Of a stretch of 64,000 nucleotides of DNA, positions 1 to 7,882 are shown piece by piece. The stretch covers positions 1 to 64,000 of the forward strand of contig JAQBVJ010000021.1 in NCBI GenBank assembly GCA_027623235.1, written 5' to 3'. Numbering within the stretch: the first letter of the stretch is position 1; every line of letters begins with the position of its first letter. Made by a program: the position numbers and the translations under genes. The notes under the pieces are model-generated. The model had not been told where the DNA came from, did not search any database, and worked only from the letters and a program-made list of their open reading frames with translations. Origin of the DNA: Planctomycetota bacterium. Lineage in GTDB: Bacteria; Planctomycetota; Planctomycetia; Planctomycetales; Planctomycetaceae.

Positions 1-95
1 CAAACGCAGCCATGCCTGCGAGGTTCGCTGCTGCGCTGATCTCTGCAAAAATCCCCGGCAGTGCCATTCGGGTCAGACACCTTTTTCAACGGGCT

Positions 96-941
96 CTAAC
101 GAAGAAACTTATCGAGCCCGAGAATCCGCTTGACCTCGTCGAAACTCGACATCTTTCCGGCCAGATGGTCCACTCGTCCTTCGGTGAGCATCGCTTCCCC
201 CAACTGCCGCACCACATGAGCCGTCGCGGCGAGCGTGCCCACTGGATCAACGACGATTCGGAAGCCGATTTCCTGCAGCTCGGTGGCGGAGAGAATCGGA
301 GTCACACCGCCCGGCAGCATGTTGGCGAGCTGAGGAAACGGAATGAGCTTCGGCAACTGCTGCAGCTCATCCCGGGACTGCGGTGCCTCGACAAAGCAGA
401 CATCGGCCCCCGCTTCACCGTACCGGTTGGCCCGCTCGACAGCGGCGTCAAACCCCTCGACGGCCCGCGCATCAGTGCGGGCGATGATCACAAACTCCGG
501 ATCGTCGCGCGCGTCGAGTGCCGCCCGCAGCCGGCCGAGCATTTCCTCAGCAGAAACAACGTCTTTGCCGGCAAAGTGTCCGCAGCGTTTCGGCGAGACC
601 TGATCCTCCAGCAGCATCCCCGACGCTCCCGCGCGTTCAAACTCGCGCACGGTCCGGGCGACGTTATTCAAATTTCCGTGTCCGGTATCTCCGTCCGCGA
701 TCAGCGGTACCGAAATCCGATCCGTCATCCGACGCACGGCCTCAGTCATTTCCGAGAGCGTGGTGAGCCCGACATCCGGCAGCCCGAGCACGCTCGCCGA
801 GACTCCAAACCCGCCCAGAAAAAGCAGCTCGATACCGACATCATCCAGCACGCGTGCCGTAAAAACGTCGTGAGGAGCGAACGACGGAATGATGTCCGGT
901 TGCGCCAGCAGTCTCCGCAGTCGTCGATTCTTAGAGTCCAT
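96..941 (-). CDS. Isocitrate lyase/PEP mutase superfamily enzyme
   Basis: A 281-residue TIM-barrel enzyme of the isocitrate lyase / phosphoenolpyruvate mutase superfamily, which makes or breaks C-C or C-P bonds next to a carboxylate with Mg2+. The metal-binding segment DGDTGHGN is at residues 83-90. The loop KRCGH at 118-122 matches the KKCGH signature of methylisocitrate lyase, with Cys120 as the likely general acid, so a lyase or oxaloacetate-hydrolase-like reaction is favoured over a mutase. The exact substrate cannot be told. It starts at an ATG and lies 137 bp downstream of a DapA-like gene on the same strand, so the two may be co-transcribed and act on related 2-oxo acids. Confidence 0.85.
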   Translation of the reverse strand: MDSKNRRLRRLLAQPDIIPSFAPHDVFTARVLDDVGIELLFLGGFGVSASVLGLPDVGLTTLSEMTEAVRRMTDRISVPLIADGDTGHGNLNNVARTVREFERAGASGMLLEDQVSPKRCGHFAGKDVVSAEEMLGRLRAALDARDDPEFVIIARTDARAVEGFDAAVERANRYGEAGADVCFVEAPQSRDELQQLPKLIPFPQLANMLPGGVTPILSATELQEIGFRIVVDPVGTLAATAHVVRQLGEAMLTEGRVDHLAGKMSSFDEVKRILGLDKFLR

Positions 942-1078
942 GGCGAAATGTAGGCAGACCTCCCCGAAACCTGCACGTCAGAACGCATGATTTCCGAATC
1001 GTCTACCCACGACACGTCGGCTGTCCCGACGCAATAAAACTTTGGACTTCGATGGTCCGCATGACAGCACACCCCTGC

Positions 1079-2098
1079 TCAGGCCATGCCGCGTTGTTTC
1101 ATTTCGCTCAGGACGGACTGGACGATCCTGCTGACCTCACCTGCGTCGACGGAGGGAGCCTCGCCGACGGGGCAGCCTCCGACGGGTTCGTCGGTGAAGC
1201 CGTGAGAGGCGAGCATGCATTGCAAAGTCGCGCTCAGATATTCCAGACCGGTGCGCTGGTGGTCTGACTGAGGCTGGCGGCCTCGGCCCATGTTGAAGCC
1301 GCGCAGGTCCACGGCGGCTCGGAAGCCGTCCGGGAATTCGGCAGAGTACAGCATCGCGTCGAACAGTTTGACGAGGTCGTACTGAATCGCGCGGGCCTCG
1401 TCGATCTGCAGACTTTTCGTGAGGTCGTAGAGCTTGCGGGTGAGTTCCGGGACGACTCCCGAGCTGGCATTCGTTCCGCCGTCGGCTCCGACCAGTATCA
1501 TCGGCATCAGTGCCGCGTCCCAGCCGGTCATGAACGAGAAGTCCGGGCGGTTTGGCCGGACGGCCTGCATCATGCGGATCATGTTCGGGATGTCTCCCGA
1601 GGAGTCTTTGATCGCGACGATCTTGTCGCACTCTTCGGACAGCCGCTGAATCGTCGGCACGTCGATCGGGCTGGCGAACATCGGGATGTTGTACAGCGTC
1701 ACGTCGATCGGCGTGTTGTTGCCGATCTCGCGGAAGTACGCGTAAACCGAATCGGGGCTCAGCTTGTAGTAAAACGGAGCGACGATGGCGACGGCCCGGC
1801 AACCCAGGCTGTGGTAGTACTCGCAGGCCCGGAGCGTTTCTTTGACGTTCGCTTCGGCGGCTCCGGCGAGAATCGGGACTCGGCCGGCAGTCTGATCGGC
1901 GATGATCTCGACGATCCGGCGGCGTTCCTCGACGGTGTACCGAGTGAACTCGCCGGTCGACCCGTTCGGGTAGAGACCGTGTACACCGCGCTCGATGAGC
2001 CAGTCGACGTATCTGCGAAGCTCGCCCTCGTTGATTTCCCCGGCAGAGGTCATCGGGACGAGGTTCGGTGTGAAAATTCCTTGAAGTCGTTCTGCCAT
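1079..2098 (-). CDS. DapA-family (dihydrodipicolinate synthase-like) aldolase/lyase
   Basis: A 339-residue class I aldolase of the DapA/N-acetylneuraminate lyase family. The GSTGE segment at 46-50 binds the carboxylate of the pyruvoyl substrate, Tyr136 in LYNIP is the usual proton relay, and Lys164 in AIKDSSGD is the Schiff-base lysine. A tail of about 40 residues ending in KQRGMA lies beyond the usual roughly 295-residue fold. A second lysine-pathway gene is not nearby, and the neighbour is an isocitrate-lyase-like enzyme. It is therefore more likely a catabolic 2-oxo-acid aldolase or dehydratase than biosynthetic DapA. ATG start with only a weak GGA ribosome-binding site. Confidence 0.85.
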   Translation of the reverse strand: MAERLQGIFTPNLVPMTSAGEINEGELRRYVDWLIERGVHGLYPNGSTGEFTRYTVEERRRIVEIIADQTAGRVPILAGAAEANVKETLRACEYYHSLGCRAVAIVAPFYYKLSPDSVYAYFREIGNNTPIDVTLYNIPMFASPIDVPTIQRLSEECDKIVAIKDSSGDIPNMIRMMQAVRPNRPDFSFMTGWDAALMPMILVGADGGTNASSGVVPELTRKLYDLTKSLQIDEARAIQYDLVKLFDAMLYSAEFPDGFRAAVDLRGFNMGRGRQPQSDHQRTGLEYLSATLQCMLASHGFTDEPVGGCPVGEAPSVDAGEVSRIVQSVLSEMKQRGMA

Positions 2099-2520
2099 CG
2101 GTCGTTTCCGGATTCTCAGGCCATCGAGGTGTCAAACTCAGTGGATCGGGTAGATTGGAAAGAGTGCGCGGGCAAGCATACCACCTGAATGTGTCGGTTT
2201 CAGTTTCGGCGGGCAGATTGAAAGATCTGGATTGGCAATCGAGTCGGCTCGTAGCGACTTTGCCAGATGAATTCGTGAGGATCCGGGCGCATTGTATCCG
2301 TCCAGGTCCTCCGGGCTGTCTGAGAGCTCGGTGTTCCGGGTTGATTTCACCGTCGAGTTTGCAGAGAGCGGACCGCCAACGCAAAAGTCCTAACTCGATA
2401 GGTTGAACGCTTTTTCGTCTTCCCGTACGATTCCCGCTTCGATTTGCAGACCGTGCTCCCGGACCGCGCGTCCGGATTGCCATAACGCTTTTATCTCAAG
2501 CAGGATACGTCGAGGTCACC
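2099..2520. other. Gap between DapA-like gene and rpmF
   Basis: This 422-bp divergent gap must hold promoters for both flanking genes. No supported ORF is seen. A DUF177/YceD gene, which precedes rpmF in many bacteria, was looked for and not found. The only clear structure is a small hairpin listed separately. Confidence 0.5.
2459..2475 (+). promoter_or_regulatory. Small hairpin in the rpmF leader
   Basis: CCGGAC and GTCCGG form a perfect 6-bp stem around a 5-nt loop, 45 bp before the rpmF start codon. It could be part of an L32 leader or chance; no regulator family is recognised. Confidence 0.25.
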
Positions 2521-2700
2521 ATGGCCGTTCCCAAGAGAAGAAAATCCCGCTCCCGCAAGAAAATGCGTCGAGCCCAGTGGAATCTGAAGACCATCGAGCT
2601 GGGCAAGTGCTCAACCTGTGGCAGTCGGATTCCGACTCACGTTGTCTGCCCGTCGTGCGGCCACTACATGGGTCGACCGATGATCGAGATCGAAGACTAA
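2521..2700 (+). CDS. rpmF: 50S ribosomal protein L32
   Basis: A 59-residue protein beginning MAVPKRRKSRSRKKMRRAQW, the typical bacterial L32 N-terminus. It is followed by a zinc ribbon with Cys30, Cys33, Cys43 and Cys46, so this is the zinc-binding (C+) form. It is a structural protein of the large ribosomal subunit. A GAGGT motif lies just before the ATG. The stop codon TAA is directly followed by the plsX ATG with no spacer, which indicates one operon with tight coupling. The rpmF-plsX-fabD order is widely conserved and links ribosome synthesis to lipid synthesis. Confidence 0.95.
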   Translation: MAVPKRRKSRSRKKMRRAQWNLKTIELGKCSTCGSRIPTHVVCPSCGHYMGRPMIEIED

Positions 2701-3714
2701 ATGCGAATCGCTCTCGATGCGATGGGTGGGGACCTCGCCCCAGGGCCGAATCTACAGGGAGCGGTGGATGCGCTCGCCAACAACCCTGATCTTGAGGTTG
2801 TCCTGGTCGGTGATCGCCCAGTACTCGAAAACGCGCTGTCTGCCGCTGGACTGTCCTCCGATCGACTTTCGATTGAGGAGTCCGAAGGCGTCGTCGAGAT
2901 GCACGAAAAGCCGACTGACGCTTTGCGTAAAAAGCCGAAAAGCTCGATTGCAGTCTGCTGGCGGCTGATGGCCGAAAAAAATGTCGACGCCATTGTCAGC
3001 GCAGGAAACACGGGAGCCGTTGTCGCATCCGGTCTGAGGACTCGCCTGTTTCTTAAGGGAGTAAAACGACCAGGAATTGCGGTCGCTTTGCCAACACTCA
3101 AAGGGCGAGCCATTCTGGTTGATGTCGGAGCCAATCCGGCTGCGCGTGCCGAGCACCTTTATCAGTACGGTGTCATGGGGGCGATTTATGCCCAGGAGAT
3201 TTTCGGGATTGAGAATCCGAAGATCGGTCTGATGAACATCGGCAGCGAGGATGGCAAGGGCAACGACCTGTACCGCGAAACCCACTCAATGCTCCAGAGA
3301 AGCCAGTTGAAGGATCGCTACGTCGGCAATATTGAAGGACGCGGCCTGTACCAGGGCGAAGCCGACGTCTTGATTTGTGAGGGTTTCGTTGGAAACGTTG
3401 TGCTGAAGGTCAGCGAGGGTATGGCCGATTTCATGTTCAAAGCGGTCACGCCGGCCGTCGTCAGTCGACTCGACGCCAGCCAGCAGGAAAACGCCCTCAA
3501 CGCGTTCAAAGAAGTTGGTCGCAGTTTCCAATACAGTGAACACGGGGGGGCACCGCTGCTGGGAATCGACGGAGTCTGCATCATCTGCCACGGATCCAGT
3601 GACAGCCGCTCGATCCAGAATGCGTTGAGAGTTTCCCTGCAGCACCAGAAGCGAAACATCAACAGTCAGATTGTCTCCCAGCTTGCCGAATCCGCAGTCG
3701 CGGACGCAGTCTGA
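2701..3714 (+). CDS. plsX: Phosphate acyltransferase PlsX
   Basis: A 337-residue PlsX that converts acyl-ACP and phosphate to acyl-phosphate, the first step of the PlsX/PlsY route to phosphatidic acid. The family N-terminus MRIALDAMGGD is present, as are the internal signatures VSAGNTGAVVA and GFVGNVVLK and the C-terminal HGSSDSRSIQNA segment. Length is normal for the family. The start codon abuts the rpmF stop. It is expected to be a peripheral membrane enzyme. A terminator-like hairpin lies between this gene and fabD, which may reduce read-through. Confidence 0.95.
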   Translation: MRIALDAMGGDLAPGPNLQGAVDALANNPDLEVVLVGDRPVLENALSAAGLSSDRLSIEESEGVVEMHEKPTDALRKKPKSSIAVCWRLMAEKNVDAIVSAGNTGAVVASGLRTRLFLKGVKRPGIAVALPTLKGRAILVDVGANPAARAEHLYQYGVMGAIYAQEIFGIENPKIGLMNIGSEDGKGNDLYRETHSMLQRSQLKDRYVGNIEGRGLYQGEADVLICEGFVGNVVLKVSEGMADFMFKAVTPAVVSRLDASQQENALNAFKEVGRSFQYSEHGGAPLLGIDGVCIICHGSSDSRSIQNALRVSLQHQKRNINSQIVSQLAESAVADAV

Positions 3715-3742
3715 CGTCGCCGGAGCATTCGAGCACTCAACA

Positions 3743-3775
3743 GCCCGGTGTTCACACACGTCGGGCCTTTTTTTT
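3743..3775 (+). terminator. Terminator-like hairpin between plsX and fabD
   Basis: The segment GCCCG...CGGGC (3743-3766) can fold, helped by internal GTG/CAC pairs, and is followed by a run of eight T at 3768-3775. This is a classic intrinsic-terminator shape. It lies inside an otherwise conserved gene pair, so it may act as an attenuator. The fabD start is only 11 bp downstream. Confidence 0.6.
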
Positions 3776-3786
3776 GAGGAAACACC

Positions 3787-4695
3787 ATGTCGAAAACAGC
3801 ATTCCTTTTTCCTGGCCAGGGAGCTCAGCACGTTGGGATGGGCAAGCAGCTGGCTGCTGATTTCCCCGCCGCGAAAGCACTCTTTGAAAAAGCGAACGAA
3901 GTCCTCGGCTTCGACCTGGCAGAGCTTTGCTTCGAGGGGCCGCAGGAAAAGCTTGACCAGACGGACATCAGCCAGCCCGCTCTGTTTGTCTGCAGCTTTG
4001 CCGCGCTGGAAAAACTGAAGGCAGAGAATCCGGACGCCGTGGAAAACTGCGCGATCGCCGCTGGCCTGAGTCTCGGCGAGTACACGGCACTCACATTTGC
4101 CGGAGCCATGTCGTTTGAAGATGGCCTGCGCGTCGTTCGCAAACGAGGCGAGGCGATGCAGGCTGCGGCCGACCAGGCGGATTCAAGTATGGTCAGCGCG
4201 TTGTTGCTCGATGAGGAAAAAGTCAACGAGGTCGTGGCGAAGACGAACGAGTCGGGTCGCATCTGGATTGCGAATTATCTGTGCCCAGGAAACACCGTTT
4301 TGTCAGGCGAGAAAGCCGCCTGTGAGACAGCGGCCACTCTCATCGAAGCGGCGGGTGGGAAACCGATCCCGCTGTCAGTCGCAGGAGCGTTCCACACGGA
4401 GATCATGCAGCCAGCCGTCGCAGGCCTCACCGAGGTCCTGGCCTCCGTCGAGATCAGATCGCCGCGAATTCCCGTCGTTTCGAACGTTGACGCGGCGATT
4501 CACAGCGACCCGGACGAGATTCGCTCACTGCTGGTCGAACAGGTTCAAAATCCGGTTCTGTGGGAGAAATCCGTCCGCTTCATGCTGGCAGAAGGAGTCG
4601 AGCAGTTTTACGAAATCGGCCCGGGCAAGGTGCTGAAAGGGCTGATGCGGCGAATCGACCGCAAGGCAAACTGCGATGTCGTCAACGATTCGTAA
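3787..4695 (+). CDS. fabD: Malonyl-CoA:ACP transacylase FabD
   Basis: A 302-residue acyltransferase that moves malonyl from CoA to acyl carrier protein at the start of type II fatty-acid synthesis. The N-terminal GQGAQ loop is at residues 10-14, the nucleophile Ser95 sits in GLSLGE, and the catalytic His203 sits in AGAFHT. The C-terminal IGPGKVLKGL motif is also present. Length is typical. A GAGGA ribosome-binding site precedes the ATG. It follows rpmF-plsX, but no fabG or acpP follows in the window; the next gene is convergent. Confidence 0.95.
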   Translation: MSKTAFLFPGQGAQHVGMGKQLAADFPAAKALFEKANEVLGFDLAELCFEGPQEKLDQTDISQPALFVCSFAALEKLKAENPDAVENCAIAAGLSLGEYTALTFAGAMSFEDGLRVVRKRGEAMQAAADQADSSMVSALLLDEEKVNEVVAKTNESGRIWIANYLCPGNTVLSGEKAACETAATLIEAAGGKPIPLSVAGAFHTEIMQPAVAGLTEVLASVEIRSPRIPVVSNVDAAIHSDPDEIRSLLVEQVQNPVLWEKSVRFMLAEGVEQFYEIGPGKVLKGLMRRIDRKANCDVVNDS

Positions 4696-4746
4696 CGAGG
4701 TGCCTGACGTTGCCAGCAGGGCTGCCCTTTCGCTTCGGGCGTCGTC

Positions 4747-6168
4747 TCAGAACACGATTTCGAGCTTCTGCTCTTCTTTGAGCATGCGTGATTTGACTTC
4801 GATCGTGTCCTGCACGAGCTGCTTGGCTCCCTCGACATTCACGATGACCTGCACCTGGTTGTCGACCACTCGGGCAAAGTCACCTTTTCGGACGAATTCG
4901 AGTTCGCCCGATTGCGTCTTCTGAATCCGAGTTCCGTAGCGGTTGAACTGGATTTCGTACGGGATGTCGAGCGTGTATTTGTCCGTGCCGATGACTCGCC
5001 CCGTCAGATCGGAAAGCCGATACCGCGTGACCGTTTCCGGCACTTGAATCTGAATCACAATCTTGTAGTCCTGGCCTGGCCGGGGATCTTTCGGAACTGT
5101 CCAGGCAGTGAAGCTGCCTTTGGTGACGGCTTGACCGCTGGTGGGCATCTTGAAGGCCAGTCCGAACCCTTCGCCGCCACCTGTTCCCTCACCCGTTCCC
5201 GTGACGTTAAGCAACTTATCGAGATCGTTCTGCAGGACCGACTCCGCCGACTCGCGTTCGATTTTCTGGAGCTGAGGTGCCGTTGCGACTTCACCGCCAG
5301 TTGTCTCGAATGAGAGGTCGACTTCCTGAAACGGATCGGGCATCGCGTTTTCGTCGCCCATGATCATGGAGATTGCCTGGTTTTCTCCGACCTGCGTCAG
5401 GATGATCAGCGACGGGCAGATCAAAAGCAGGATGTGAAACGCCAGGGATGTGACGAGGCTGCGGGCTCCTTCACTGATGAGCCATCGCCACAACTGCTCC
5501 CGCCAGTTTTTCGGTTCGTCTTCTGAGTCGGCGTCCTTGAGCCCCAGATCGATCGCGGCCTGTTTCCGCCGCCGCCGTTCCTCGCGAATGGCTTCGCTGC
5601 GTCCCATTTTTCTGGGTGCGTCTGCAGGGATAGGGACCGGCGGGGCAGTCGGTGCCGGCTCGTGGACGACAAAGGAGTGCACTTCGGAATCGAACTGCGA
5701 GTTGCCAAAGTCGACGAACGCCTGGACGCTCCAGTCGCCTTCTGTGTCGAGGTCACCTTTGACCGTTGTGTAGGCAATGATTCCGTCCGTCCCGTCGGTG
5801 TAAAACCGCGCGTCGCGTTCCAGCTTCTTTCCATCCGGCCTTGTGAAGGTGAGCGATTTCTTCTCGACCGAAGAAACGTCGGCGGTCACCTCGCCGTTTT
5901 GAATTGTCAGCCGGAATTGAGCTCCGGCATCGCCAACGCGAATCTTGCGGACACTGCGAAACCACGCAGGCGGTTCTGACGTCGCGAGCTCCGAACGTGC
6001 CGCCGAAGACTGTGCTTGGGGTTCGGTGTCGATTTGAGGGATGTCGTTCTGTGCTGACGCCGCGGGATCGTCCAGGCTTCCCGTGAACTCAGCGAATTCG
6101 ACATCGACGGAATCGTCGGTCGCAAGCGGCTCGCCGGAATTCAGTGTGTCGGAAACGCGAAAGTCCAT
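4747..6168 (-). CDS. One-pass membrane protein with N-terminal Ig-like (phage BppU-like) domain
   Basis: A 473-residue protein with no recognised function. Residues 1-65 are acidic and look disordered. Residues 75-170 form a predicted beta domain containing TDGTDGIIAYTTVKGDL, a pattern reminiscent of the N-terminal Ig-like domain of phage baseplate upper proteins (BppU). This is a recalled resemblance, not a search result. A basic stretch at 190-203 is followed by one transmembrane helix at about 238-259. A roughly 210-residue C-terminal region includes a Gly-rich tract GTGEGTGGGEGFG and a predicted beta-rich end. The basic segment before the helix suggests an inside-to-outside topology, with the Ig-like part in the cytoplasm. 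It is convergent with fabD and stands alone. Confidence 0.6.
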   Translation of the reverse strand: MDFRVSDTLNSGEPLATDDSVDVEFAEFTGSLDDPAASAQNDIPQIDTEPQAQSSAARSELATSEPPAWFRSVRKIRVGDAGAQFRLTIQNGEVTADVSSVEKKSLTFTRPDGKKLERDARFYTDGTDGIIAYTTVKGDLDTEGDWSVQAFVDFGNSQFDSEVHSFVVHEPAPTAPPVPIPADAPRKMGRSEAIREERRRRKQAAIDLGLKDADSEDEPKNWREQLWRWLISEGARSLVTSLAFHILLLICPSLIILTQVGENQAISMIMGDENAMPDPFQEVDLSFETTGGEVATAPQLQKIERESAESVLQNDLDKLLNVTGTGEGTGGGEGFGLAFKMPTSGQAVTKGSFTAWTVPKDPRPGQDYKIVIQIQVPETVTRYRLSDLTGRVIGTDKYTLDIPYEIQFNRYGTRIQKTQSGELEFVRKGDFARVVDNQVQVIVNVEGAKQLVQDTIEVKSRMLKEEQKLEIVF

Positions 6169-6319
6169 TCACTCATTCCTGATTGACGTCTGCCCGCCCG
6201 ACAGTTTGAACCCCGGAGCGTCACGCCGGTTTCGGCCAGCCGACTGAAAAGCCTACCAGCCGCAAGTTTACGTTGAAAGAGGTCGGTCGGCGGCGAAAAG
6301 GATTCGGCCCGCAAACCGG

Positions 6320-6357
6320 CCCTTGCGGAGGAAAACTCCCCTTGCGGCGGAAAACTC
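6320..6357. repeat. Tandem direct repeat, 19-bp period, two copies
   Basis: Two adjacent copies of CCTTGCGG(A/C)GGAAAACTC differ at one base and repeat with a 19-bp period. It is one of several short tandem duplications in the window. Confidence 0.7.
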
Positions 6358-6555
6358 ACTGACGAACTACTGAAAACATATTCTGAGACTTCGAACCGGT
6401 CGCCGCCTCGCCGCCGGTCAGAGTGAGGTCTGAAACGCGAATGAAGCGGGAGATTCAACACCCGCCGGTTTAATCGGCAGAACCGATGTACGCTCCAGAC
6501 AGGTGCAATCAGCGTGTTCAGATTCTTCATTCATCACGCCTGCTCGCTTTCAAGT

Positions 6556-6623
6556 CTCACACAAAGGCAGGAAGTCACAAAGGTTTCCATTCCGTTCTTT
6601 GTGTCTTCGTGCCTTTGTGTGAG
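6556..6623. repeat. 27-bp inverted repeat (hairpin)
   Basis: CTCACACAAAGGCA... at 6556-6582 pairs with its near-perfect complement at 6597-6623. There are three mismatches in 27 bp and a 14-nt loop. The sequence resembles CACACAAAGGCACGAAG-type repeats that I recall from intergenic regions of other bacteria. It is probably an extragenic palindromic element. Confidence 0.65.
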
Positions 6624-6769
6624 TCTTCGTTTGGATGTGGCGCTGCCGCCTTCGTCACATTCTGCCGGCAGATCAAAGCTCAACGGTCAGCTGGCTCGAC
6701 GGCCGAAATGAACCGCGGCTGCTATTCTGTGTCGATGGAGACACTTCGATTTCGCCCGACGCAGGACTC

Positions 6770-7750
6770 ATGATGCCGCAGCTTGCCGTTTCATACGAAG
6801 ATGTTCAGGACGCCCTTCCTCGTGTCAGAGACGTTTTGAGGCCGACGCCGCTGTTCGAATGGCCGGGTCTGTCCGAGCTCGTCGGCTGTCGCTACTTCGT
6901 CAAGCACGAGAACCACCAGCCGGTGGGAGCCTTCAAAATCCGTGGCGGCATCAACCTTGTCTCGCAATTGAGCGACGCGGAGCGGGCGGCCGGAATCCTG
7001 GGCTGCTCGACGGGGAATCACGGACAATCGCTCGCCTTCGCCGCGAAACGGTTCGGAGTCGAATGCACAATCGTCGTCCCGGTCGGAACGAATCCCGGCA
7101 AGTGTGAGTCCATCAAACGGCTCGGCGCGAAGCTGATTCACCAGGGAGCAGACTTCGACGAGGCGCGGGCGTTCGTCGAAACTGAGATGGCCCAAACGGG
7201 CATGCGCTATGTCCACTCAGCCAACGAGCCGCAGCTGATCGCTGGCGTCGGGACGATGGCCTGCGAGATTTTTGACGACCTGCCCGACCCCGATGTGATC
7301 CTGGTGCCGATCGGTCTGGGCAGCGGACTGGCCAGCACATGCATCGTCGCAAAAGCACTTCGACCGAAGACAAAAATCATCGGCGTTCAATCAGAAAGTG
7401 CTCCGGCTGTCGCGCTGTCGTGGAAGAATGGCCAACTCGAAACGACGGAAACCTGTTCCACATGGGCCGAGGGAATTGCGACGCGAGTCCCGGCGGAGAT
7501 GACTTTAAACATCCTCAACGAACTGCTCGACGACGTGATCCTGGTGAGTGATGACGACCTGCGTCGCGCCGTCTACTGGCTCCTGGAACGCACCCACAAC
7601 CTCGCTGAAGGAGCCGGAGCCGCAGCCTTCGCCGCGGCATATCGGGAGCGGCATCGCTTCGCCGGGCAGAACGTCGTGGGAGTCCTCTCCGGAGGCAACC
7701 TGAACCTCGCGGAGCTGCCGGCGATTCTCGCGGCCGACCGTTCCGCCTGA
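6770..7750 (+). CDS. PLP-dependent threonine/serine dehydratase-like enzyme
   Basis: A 326-residue fold-type II PLP enzyme related to threonine dehydratase and serine racemase. The PLP lysine is Lys56 in PVGAFKIRGG. The phosphate-binding loop is GLGSGLAS rather than the usual GGGGL, and SGGNLNL lies near the C-terminus. There is no ACT regulatory domain, so it is the short catabolic or racemase type rather than biosynthetic IlvA. Translation is placed at the paired ATGs 6770/6773 because homology begins there. An upstream in-frame extension does not resemble the family. A second family member lies at 61270-62235. Confidence 0.8.
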   Translation: MMPQLAVSYEDVQDALPRVRDVLRPTPLFEWPGLSELVGCRYFVKHENHQPVGAFKIRGGINLVSQLSDAERAAGILGCSTGNHGQSLAFAAKRFGVECTIVVPVGTNPGKCESIKRLGAKLIHQGADFDEARAFVETEMAQTGMRYVHSANEPQLIAGVGTMACEIFDDLPDPDVILVPIGLGSGLASTCIVAKALRPKTKIIGVQSESAPAVALSWKNGQLETTETCSTWAEGIATRVPAEMTLNILNELLDDVILVSDDDLRRAVYWLLERTHNLAEGAGAAAFAAAYRERHRFAGQNVVGVLSGGNLNLAELPAILAADRSA

Positions 7751-7882
7751 AAGCCACCACTCCTCATTCCTGCGCATCGCTGTCGCGTAACTGTCGACTG
7801 AGTGTAGATTTTTCACGACGACGGTATGTTTCTTCAAATCTGGTCTGTGTCGAAAGTGCTTTTCAAACAGCGAGGACGACCG

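Larger units (their letters stand above)
6169..6769. other. Gap with tandem and inverted repeats
   Basis: This 601-bp divergent gap lies between the membrane-protein gene and the dehydratase-like gene. No supported ORF is seen. It holds a 19-bp-period imperfect direct repeat (6320-6357) and a long hairpin (6556-6623), both listed separately. Confidence 0.5.

Noticed and set aside
82-98. Similarity between TTTTTCAACGGGCTC here and TTTTTCGACGGGCTC near 34081
   Set aside because: Only about 15 bp shared in two places; too short to call a repeat family without a genome-wide search.
12-953. 313-codon plus-strand open frame
   Set aside because: Antisense to the isocitrate-lyase-like gene, with no family signature.
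1137-2483. 448-codon minus-strand open frame, Arg/Pro-rich
   Set aside because: It overlaps the well-supported DapA-like gene in another frame; its Arg-rich translation is typical of an out-of-frame read of GC-rich DNA.
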